From JAWXTP01 sp044433415 (lineage in GTDB: Bacteria > Bacteroidota > Bacteroidia > Bacteroidales > Rikenellaceae), in assembly GCA_044433415.1 (NCBI GenBank), contig JAWXTP010000085.1, forward strand, positions 1 through 12,850: a stretch of 12,850 nt of DNA, written 5' to 3'. A program made the position numbers and the translations under genes. Below, piece by piece: positions 7,134 through 12,850 of the stretch (positions are counted from its first letter, which is position 1; every line of letters begins with the position of its first letter). A model generated the notes under the pieces. The model saw nothing but the letters and a program-made list of their open reading frames with translations. It was not told the origin of the DNA and ran no database searches.

Positions 7134-7142
7134 AACTCCCCA
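7129..7142 (+). repeat. Right-arm copy of the dispersed palindromic element (copy 2)
   Basis: ATTAGAACTCCCCA is identical to 2701-2714. It contains the sulfatase stop codon TAG (7131-7133). No left arm is recognisable, since that position is coding sequence. Confidence 0.65.
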
Positions 7143-7147
7143 ATAGA

Positions 7148-7189
7148 TTACCAAAAAAAATTGTAATTTTTGCAAAAAAAATTTGGTAA
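7148..7189. repeat. Inverted repeat TTACCAAA/TTTGGTAA
   Basis: TTACCAAA at 7148-7155 and TTTGGTAA at 7182-7189 are perfect reverse complements separated by 26 AT-rich bases, and a T-rich tract follows. It may be a weak terminator for the sulfatase or an operator: its right arm overlaps the -33 box of the next gene's promoter. Confidence 0.45.
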
Positions 7190-7212
7190 TTTAAATTTTT
7201 TATATATATTTG
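7182..7212 (+). promoter_or_regulatory. Promoter for the small beta-barrel gene
   Basis: TTTG (7182-7185) and TATATTTG (7205-7212) match both Bacteroidetes boxes exactly, with a 19-nt spacer. The transcript would carry a leader of roughly 115 nt before the ATG at 7336, including copy 3 of the palindromic element. Confidence 0.6.
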
Positions 7213-7261
7213 TAACTCAAGAATGTGAGATTGTGTGTGTGATAATAAAGGGGGATGTTTT

Positions 7262-7295
7262 AAAACCAGATTCTAGAGCTCCTTTGAATTAGTTA
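7262..7295 (+). repeat. Degenerate right-arm copy of the dispersed palindromic element (copy 3)
   Basis: It begins AAAACCA and ends GAATTAGTTA, exactly as does the stretch 2691-2731 in front of ugd, with TTCTAGAGCTCC in between corresponding to ATTAGAACTCC. It is shorter by about 7 bases. It lies in the leader of the beta-barrel gene. Confidence 0.45.
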
Positions 7296-7335
7296 GAATT
7301 ATTTTTTGTGTAACCCAATTATAAATTTTTAAAAA

Positions 7336-7868
7336 ATGAAAAAATTACTTTCTTTAGGATTATTATTAATCATGTCATTTTCGACAGTGTATGCAAGTCA
7401 AAGTTCTTCATCTGACTCAAGTGATGAATCAACAACTAAGAGTAGACCTAAATCGGGACTTGAAGTAGATTACGTAATAAGTGATTCAGGTAACGGTATT
7501 GGTGGTAGCTTAGTTTTAGGTTTCTTAGCTTTAGGTGGCGAATATCTTACAGATAGTGGATTAGATGGCAATCTTACAAACTGGCAAGTAAACGCAGGTA
7601 TTAATAAAAAATATATTTCTGTGGCTTCTTATATACAGATATTCGTTTAGGTGCTTTCTATCAAGGTACGTCTTTTGAATATGAAGAATTAAATGTTGAT
7701 CCTGTTAAAGATAACTGGTTCGGTATGTACGCATACCCAAGAGTTGGTCTTCGTCTTATAAATAATTTTGGTGTTTCAGCAGGTTATAAATGGAACTTTA
7801 ATGAATTTAAATTTGGTTCTGAAAATATGACTAACCGCCTAACATTTGGTGTTAGTTTATTATTCTAG
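7336..7868 (+). pseudogene. Small outer-membrane beta-barrel protein, frameshifted
   Basis: The first frame (7336-7650) gives a signal peptide (MKKLLSLGLLLIMSFSTVYA), a Ser-rich linker, and amphipathic strands such as GLEVDYVISD and GSLVLGFLALGGEYL. It then stops after SYIQIFV. The next frame, open from 7608, continues naturally from about 7632 as YTDIRLGAFYQG through GLRLINNFGVSAGYKWNF to NRLTFGVSLLF and a TAG at 7866-7868, ending in the terminal Phe typical of outer-membrane barrels. Adding one base near 7629-7637 (a TATATA stretch) gives a 177-residue protein, so one base is missing: a real mutation or a sequencing error. The function is unknown; it resembles small Bacteroidetes porin-like proteins. 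It has its own promoter and a strong terminator. Confidence 0.8.
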
Positions 7869-7872
7869 TCGT

Positions 7873-7965
7873 TTAGGGACTTCTAGAAATTGGAGTGATG
7901 AGTTATTGTAGTAACTCATCACTCCAATTTTTTTATGGCATTTCAATAGAACTTCCCTATAAAAT
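7873..7965. repeat. Full copy of the dispersed palindromic element (copy 4)
   Basis: The left arm at 7873-7893 matches 2667-2688 with one gap and one mismatch (TTAGGGACTTCTAGAAATTGG is its single-gap form). The outer right arm at 7945-7965 contains ATAGAACTTCCCTA. Reverse-complemented, the right arm gives TAGGGAAGTTCTA, so the outer arms are nearly complementary. A perfect terminator hairpin sits between them. The stop codon of the convergent AraC gene (7957-7959) lies in the right arm. Confidence 0.65.
7887..7934 (+). terminator. Very strong intrinsic terminator between convergent genes
   Basis: A perfect 19-bp stem (7887-7905 with 7912-7930) closes on the 6-nt loop TTGTAG. The right arm runs into a seven-T tract (7928-7934), as in a rho-independent terminator on the + strand. 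It ends the beta-barrel transcript and could also block read-through from the AraC gene on the other strand. Confidence 0.9.
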
Positions 7966-8784
7966 TGTTTGTTTGTACTCCTTAGGAGTAATGGAAGTAT
8001 ACTTCCTAAAATATTGAGCAAAAGAGGAATTGCTAGAAAAATTAAACTCCTCAGAAATTTCAGCTATAGACTTACTATTGTCATGTAGTCTATATTTTAT
8101 GTTATTTATAACACAATTTATTAGCATCGTTGAGGCGTTTTTTCCAGATACCTGTTTCACACAACGCGAAAGGTGACTAGGTGTTATAAATTGTTTCTGA
8201 GCGTAAAATTCTAATTTTCTTTCTTTTCTATTATGTTGTATAAGGTCAAAGACAAAGGTGTTAAATATTTGATTATTGCGACTTTGTTGTATTTCTGTAT
8301 TTGGTTCTCTACTGCTATATATGGAACAGATTTTTAAGAGCATGATTTTCAGTAGAAGGTCATGCACCTCTGAGTAGAAAGGTTGCGTTTCGTTAGCTTC
8401 TTCTTTAAGAAGTATTTCTTTATAGTTAAGAAGCTCGTCAACTTCTTCCTTATCTAAAGATATTGTGGGGTGCGTATTTATATTTATAAAAAGGTCACCT
8501 TTATTTTGAATCTGTACACGTGACAGAAAGTTTATGTCTGCTCCCACCATTACGCAATCAAAATCTTCTGAAAGATGTATCACCTGCACTATAGAGTAGG
8601 GAGATAGAACAGCTAAATCCCACTTTTTAAGGTGGTAAGATTTAGCGTTTATCATAGTGTCACAATTTCCATTTGTGCATACCATAAACCCCCCACCTGA
8701 AACCTGAGTTGGAGAAACAAAAATATCATTGATATGAGTATTTAACTCACCGACCGTATTTAGCACGTATTTATTCCCGTCCAT
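7957..8784 (-). CDS. AraC-family transcriptional regulator
   Basis: The C-terminal ~100 residues hold the two helix-turn-helix units of AraC/XylS regulators: one around FYAQKQFITPSHLSRCVKQ and the second, more conserved, SIAEISEEFNFSSNSSFAQYFRKYTSITPKEYK. The N-terminal part is cupin-like and presumably senses a ligand, which is unknown. I start the gene at the ATG at 8784 (275 residues). A nine-codon longer frame would begin with TTG at 8811, inside the -7 box of the promoter at 8809-8840, and so could not be transcribed from it. The gene diverges from the RND efflux operon, so it may control that operon, but this is inferred from position only. It converges on the beta-barrel gene across a strong terminator. 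Confidence 0.9.
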   Translation of the reverse strand: MDGNKYVLNTVGELNTHINDIFVSPTQVSGGGFMVCTNGNCDTMINAKSYHLKKWDLAVLSPYSIVQVIHLSEDFDCVMVGADINFLSRVQIQNKGDLFININTHPTISLDKEEVDELLNYKEILLKEEANETQPFYSEVHDLLLKIMLLKICSIYSSREPNTEIQQSRNNQIFNTFVFDLIQHNRKERKLEFYAQKQFITPSHLSRCVKQVSGKNASTMLINCVINNIKYRLHDNSKSIAEISEEFNFSSNSSFAQYFRKYTSITPKEYKQTIL

Positions 8785-8808
8785 AGTATTTGTATAATTT
8801 GTATGACA

Positions 8809-8840
8809 CAAAGATATATAAAAAATGAAAAATACCCAAA
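8809..8840 (-). promoter_or_regulatory. Promoter of the AraC-family gene
   Basis: On the minus strand TTTG (8840-8837) and TATCTTTG (8816-8809) match the two Bacteroidetes promoter boxes exactly, 20 nt apart. The transcript would start near 8802, leaving an AT-rich leader of about 18 nt before the ATG at 8784. This supports the shorter start. Confidence 0.65.
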
Positions 8841-8891
8841 TTTAAACATTTTTTTACAAAATGTTTTATGCATCAATACATTAAGAATGTT

Positions 8892-8899
8892 TACCTTTG
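8892..8899 (+). promoter_or_regulatory. Possible -7 box for the RND efflux operon
   Basis: TACCTTTG fits TAnnTTTG exactly on the + strand. The -33 position has only the poor TTTATG (8865-8870). If used, the mRNA leader before 9042 would be about 135 nt and would include the 32-nt shared element. Confidence 0.4.
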
Positions 8900-8972
8900 T
8901 GAAAAAATTAGGAGAAGGTAAAGTTGTGTGTTTATTTAAGTAGGGTAAAATATCACTCCAAGAGTACAGTTG

Positions 8973-9004
8973 AAAATATGGCAATAATTGTTTTACACTA
9001 CTTA
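8973..9004. repeat. 32-nt element shared with 5426-5457
   Basis: It is 28/32 identical to the stretch in front of the TlpA-like gene and lies 37 bp before the efflux operon's start codon. Relative to the adjacent downstream gene its orientation is opposite to that of the first copy: here it reads in the direction of the efflux operon, there against the TlpA-like gene. Confidence 0.75.
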
Positions 9005-9041
9005 TCCTAAAAGTAAGGTGAAAATTTAGAATAATATCATT

Positions 9042-10100
9042 ATGAATTTAAAATTTGGGTTAATGTCTTTAAGTTTCGCATTCTTAGTATCATGTGCTGA
9101 GACTAGCGTAACAAAAGAGTCTGTGTTAAAAGTAAAATGTGAAGAGGTAAAGGCTTCTTGTGAGCAAGTGGATTTTTCAACTTACCCTGGTAAGGTTTCT
9201 TCGGCGGCTGATGTGAATCTTTCTTTTAGAGTTGCAGGAGTTATAGATAGAGTAGTTGTTAAGGAGGGTGACTATGTGCGTAATGGTCAAGTTGTTGCGT
9301 ATATGGATGATAGGGACTATAAACTTCAACTAGAAGCTACACAGGCTGAATATGACGGCATAAAAGCTGAGGTTGATAGAATAGTAGCCTTATACGAGGA
9401 GCAAAGTGTTACTGCTAACGACTATGACAAAGCGGTAAATGGGCTTAAGCAGATAACAGCTAAACTTGCAGCACATACAAATGCTCTAGAAGATACCTTC
9501 CTTAAAGCTCCTTTTGATGGATATATCCAAAAGGTAAATTTCGACAAAGGTGAAGCTGTCTCAGCAGGTATGCCTATTATCTTTTATGTCTCAGCGGCAG
9601 CACCTGAAATAATCCTTAACGTCCCAGTAACGGAATATCTAAAACGTGACAAATTTGTATCTGCTACAGCAACTGTTAATAGCAATCAAGATGAAGTATT
9701 TACTTTAGAGCGTATAGGTATCACACATAAGGCAAATCTTAATCAACTATATGAACTTCGCCTAAGAGTAAAACCTGAGAATGGTGTTTACCCTTCACTA
9801 GGTATGTCAGCTATGGTAACCTTAAATTATGGAAGTCCAGAAAATGGAACTCTAGCTATTCCTTTTGCAGCAGTTGTCGAGCAAGAGGGTAGTAGTAGCG
9901 TGTGGAGACTTTCTAATGGTACAGTAAGCCTTGTAGCTATAGATGTATGTGAAATTAAAAGTAATGGAACAGTCATCGTTAAGGGAGGAATCTCAAAGGG
10001 TGATATTGTCGTTACAGCAGGTGTAAGAAGCCTAAAAGAAGGTCAACGAGTTGAACCTCTTGAAGCAAGTTCTAAGTCTAATATTGGAAATATACTATAA
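9042..10100 (+). CDS. RND efflux periplasmic adaptor (membrane-fusion) lipoprotein
   Basis: The 352-residue protein is an adaptor that links an inner-membrane RND pump to an outer-membrane channel. A lipoprotein signal peptide ends in FLVSC (Cys18). Residues ~50-90 (SFRVAGVIDRVVVKEGDYVRNGQVVAYMDD) are the first half of the lipoyl/barrel-sandwich domain. A short alpha-hairpin follows (~90-145). The second lipoyl half is around FLKAPFDGYIQKVNFDKGEAVSAG. The C-terminal half holds the beta-barrel and membrane-proximal domains. The permease starts 2 bp after its stop, so the two are co-transcribed. No outer-membrane factor gene is seen, but one could lie beyond the window. The divergent AraC-type gene may regulate it. 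Confidence 0.93.
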   Translation: MNLKFGLMSLSFAFLVSCAETSVTKESVLKVKCEEVKASCEQVDFSTYPGKVSSAADVNLSFRVAGVIDRVVVKEGDYVRNGQVVAYMDDRDYKLQLEATQAEYDGIKAEVDRIVALYEEQSVTANDYDKAVNGLKQITAKLAAHTNALEDTFLKAPFDGYIQKVNFDKGEAVSAGMPIIFYVSAAAPEIILNVPVTEYLKRDKFVSATATVNSNQDEVFTLERIGITHKANLNQLYELRLRVKPENGVYPSLGMSAMVTLNYGSPENGTLAIPFAAVVEQEGSSSVWRLSNGTVSLVAIDVCEIKSNGTVIVKGGISKGDIVVTAGVRSLKEGQRVEPLEASSKSNIGNIL

Positions 10101-10102
10101 AG

Positions 10103-12850
10103 ATGAATATAAGTAAGTGGGCATTAGTAAATAATAAATTAATATATTATTTCGTAGCTATACTAGTTGTAGGGGGTATTCTGTCGTATGTGAATATGAG
10201 TAAACTTGAAGACCCTGCTATCACTGTTAAGCAAGCTGTAGTAGTAACTACCTTTCCAGGGGCTTCTCCTTATGAGGTGGAGCTGCAAGTTACTGACAAG
10301 CTAGAGAAGGCTATCTACACAATGAAAGGTATAGATAAGGTTGATAGCAACTCTTCATCTGACCTGTCAATAATCACAGTTAACCTATTAAGTACCATAC
10401 CTGATTCCGAGATAGAGCAGTGTTGGGATATTCTAAGACGTAAAATTGGCGATGTTCAGAAAGAGCTTCCTGAGGGAGTTTCAACGAGTGTCGTTGTAGA
10501 TAGTTATGGCGATGTTTTCGGTATGTTCTATGCTTTGGTGTCAGATGGTTACACTAATCAGGAGCTTAACGACTATGCAGAACTCACTAAGCGTAAGATA
10601 CAAGGTGTTGAGGGAGTATCAAAAGTTGAACTATATGGAGTGCTAAAGCCAACAGTTAACATCTCTATCTATGAAGATAGAATAGCAAACTTAGGGGTTT
10701 CTCCTACAGAGGTTATTCAGACTATCTCATCACAGAATAAAACTGTTTACTCAGGATATTTCGTAAGTGGTGAGCAACGCATACGTGTCAATGTAAGTGA
10801 TAAATATAAAAACCTAGAAGATTTAGGTAACCTTATCATTAAGGGGCATGAGAAAGATCAGATTTTATTAAAAGATATAGCACATATAGAAAGGTCTTAT
10901 ATAGAACCTACACGTAATGCTATGTACTATGATAGAAAACCTGCTATAGGTATTTCTATATCTGCACTTGAAGGTACAGATATCACTAAGATAGGTCGTG
11001 AGGTAGAACAAATCCTTGCTGACCTTAAAGAGAATCGTTACCCTGTCGGTATAGATTATAGCAAGGTTTTTAACCAACCAGAAAGAGTAGAAGATTCAAT
11101 AAATACTTTTGTCCTTAACCTTATAGGCTCTATATTAATAGTTATCGTTGTGTTAATGTTTGCCATGGGTTTTAGAAGTGGCTTACTGTTGGGTGTAACA
11201 CTTCTTATAACTGTTATAGGGTCTATACTGTTTTTACGCGTATTTGATGGTACCATACAACGTGTGTCACTAGGTGCGTTTATCTTGGCTATGGGTATGC
11301 TTGTCGATAATGCTATAGTTGTTGTTGATGGTATACTTATAGATATGCAGAAAAAACGCCTAAGGTCTTTAGCTCTTACTGAGATAGGCCGTAAAACTGC
11401 TATGCCTCTACTAGGTGCTACAATTATCGCTATCCTTGCGTTCCTACCTCTATTCCTGTCTCCTGATACGGCAGGGGTTTATGTGCGTGACTTGTTCCTT
11501 GTTCTTGCTGTGTCATTATTGTTAAGTTGGGTTTTGTCGCTTACTATGGTGCCTTTACAAGCTAAGTTCATGTTTAAGAATATGAAATTCAAAAAAGACA
11601 CAGGTAAGAAAACTCCTACTCAAAAACTTATAGCAAAAACTCTTATGTGGTGTTTACGTCATAGGTTTATTTCTATAGTAGGAGCTGTAGCGTTGATTAT
11701 TGCTAGTGTATTTGTATATAGGGTGTTACCTCAAAGTTTCTTCCCTGACCTTAATTACAATCAGTTATATATAGAGTTTAAACTTCCTGAAAATAACGAT
11801 TCTGAGGCTACACGCCAGAAGATAGACGCTATAGCGGAATACCTACTTTCTCAGCAGGATGTACAACACGTAACAACTTCTGTGGGAGGTACGCCAAGTA
11901 GATACAACCTAGTGAGAAGTATCGCTACACCTGCACTTTCTTATGGGGATATAATAGTAGACTATACAGATGAAAATACTCTTGTAGATGCTATACCTGC
12001 CCTACAGCAGTATCTTACAGACAACTATCCTGAGGCTTATGTACGTGTGAAGCGCTATAACCTGATGTATAATAAATATCCTATAGAAGCTACATTCTGT
12101 GGTCCTGACCCTGAGATACTACGTGGTCTTACTAAGCAGGCTCAGCAGATTATGGAAGCCAATGATAAGATTATGCTTGTGACTTCTGACTGGGAGCGTA
12201 AAGTCCCTGTACTTGATGTGCAATACAATCAAGCTGCTGCACGCGAGATAGGCTTAAGTCGTGGTGATGTTGCTATGTCGCTACTAGCTTCTACAGATGG
12301 TATCCCTATGAGTACTATTTATGATGGAGCAGACAGTGAGACTATAGTAATAAAATGTGTGGATAAGGATGGTAACCGCATAGACCGCATAGATTCTGCA
12401 CCTATTTTTCCTATGATACCTTCTACAAATGCCCTTAGTGCTGAGACTCTTAAGGGGCTTATGATAGGAGCTATTTCTACAGAAGATATTATCGCAAATA
12501 CCCTTGCTACCACGCCTTTACGTCAAGCGATAGATGGTATAGAATTGCGTTGGGACGACCCTACAGTGGTTCGTTACAAGGGTGAGAGAGCTATGCGTGC
12601 TCAGTCTAATAATATTCCTTCTGTAGGTGCTGAGGATGCCCGTAAGGAAATAGCAGCTCAGATAGAAGCTATAGAACTACCAGAGGGTTACTCTTTAGTA
12701 TGGCAGGGTGAGTATGAGACTAAGAAAAAGTCTATGAAATATCTTATGGCCAACCTTCCGCTAGCTATAGTACTTATGATAGGTATTCTTATCATGTTAT
12801 TTAAGGATTACCGTAAGCCTTTGATTATTATGTTATCTGTCCTTTACTTT
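10103..12850 (+). CDS. RND-family efflux permease (partial, 3' end outside the window)
   Basis: The frame is open from the ATG at 10103 to the window edge (916 codons); a full pump is usually about 1030 residues, so the last transmembrane helices are missing. It is an inner-membrane, proton-driven drug or small-molecule exporter of the HAE/AcrB type. TM1 is at about residues 13-32, followed by the porter domain opening (FPGASPYEVELQVTDKLE). TM2-TM6 lie at about 335-495, with the relay motif GMLVD402-N403-AIVVVDG in TM4. After a linker, TM7 (~515-535) leads to LPQSFFPDLNYNQLYIEFKLP, and TM8 starts near 885. At the position of AcrB D407-D408 it has Asp-Asn, as in some other RND branches. The substrate cannot be told. 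Confidence 0.94.
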   Translation, partial: MNISKWALVNNKLIYYFVAILVVGGILSYVNMSKLEDPAITVKQAVVVTTFPGASPYEVELQVTDKLEKAIYTMKGIDKVDSNSSSDLSIITVNLLSTIPDSEIEQCWDILRRKIGDVQKELPEGVSTSVVVDSYGDVFGMFYALVSDGYTNQELNDYAELTKRKIQGVEGVSKVELYGVLKPTVNISIYEDRIANLGVSPTEVIQTISSQNKTVYSGYFVSGEQRIRVNVSDKYKNLEDLGNLIIKGHEKDQILLKDIAHIERSYIEPTRNAMYYDRKPAIGISISALEGTDITKIGREVEQILADLKENRYPVGIDYSKVFNQPERVEDSINTFVLNLIGSILIVIVVLMFAMGFRSGLLLGVTLLITVIGSILFLRVFDGTIQRVSLGAFILAMGMLVDNAIVVVDGILIDMQKKRLRSLALTEIGRKTAMPLLGATIIAILAFLPLFLSPDTAGVYVRDLFLVLAVSLLLSWVLSLTMVPLQAKFMFKNMKFKKDTGKKTPTQKLIAKTLMWCLRHRFISIVGAVALIIASVFVYRVLPQSFFPDLNYNQLYIEFKLPENNDSEATRQKIDAIAEYLLSQQDVQHVTTSVGGTPSRYNLVRSIATPALSYGDIIVDYTDENTLVDAIPALQQYLTDNYPEAYVRVKRYNLMYNKYPIEATFCGPDPEILRGLTKQAQQIMEANDKIMLVTSDWERKVPVLDVQYNQAAAREIGLSRGDVAMSLLASTDGIPMSTIYDGADSETIVIKCVDKDGNRIDRIDSAPIFPMIPSTNALSAETLKGLMIGAISTEDIIANTLATTPLRQAIDGIELRWDDPTVVRYKGERAMRAQSNNIPSVGAEDARKEIAAQIEAIELPEGYSLVWQGEYETKKKSMKYLMANLPLAIVLMIGILIMLFKDYRKPLIIMLSVLYF

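Overview
The window looks like a piece of a low-GC Bacteroidetes (probably Bacteroidales) chromosome. Supporting signs are the promoters (TTTG about 20 nt upstream of TAnnTTTG), the lack of clear Shine-Dalgarno sites before most genes, two lipoproteins (one a TlpA-like thioredoxin with an N-terminal DUF4369-like domain), a secreted type I sulfatase, and a small outer-membrane beta-barrel protein. All functional calls come from reading motifs; no database search was possible.

Layout: positions 1-675 hold no convincing gene. They are AT-rich and contain several short tandem repeats, ending in a good promoter. Positions 676-4054 form a nucleotide-sugar operon, gmd-fcl-ugd. The first two enzymes convert GDP-mannose to GDP-L-fucose and the third makes UDP-glucuronate, so the operon supplies precursors for a fucose- and uronate-containing surface polysaccharide or glycoprotein glycan. 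No glycosyltransferase is visible here. On the minus strand follow a short HicB-like protein whose 3' end overlaps the end of ugd, and a periplasmic TlpA-like thiol-disulfide lipoprotein. A divergent intergenic region separates the latter from a secreted Ser-type sulfatase (5592-7133). Next come a promoter and a frameshifted small beta-barrel gene (7336-7868), a very strong terminator, and a convergent AraC-family regulator. Divergent from the regulator is an RND efflux operon: a membrane-fusion lipoprotein (9042-10100) and the RND permease, which starts 2 bp later at 10103 and runs off the right edge.

The least ordinary material is non-coding. (1) A dispersed palindromic element, with cores like TTAGGGAACTTCTA and ATTAGAACTCCCCA, occurs four times, mostly at gene ends, and carries the stop codons of three different genes. 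(2) A 32-nt sequence (28/32 identical) occurs next to the TlpA-like gene and again just upstream of the efflux operon. (3) 12-bp tandem repeats in opposite orientation bracket part of the region before gmd. (4) A cluster of TGATAA-type repeats lies in front of the sulfatase. I found no CRISPR array, tRNA, rRNA, transposase or phage gene, and no clear multi-gene novel system.
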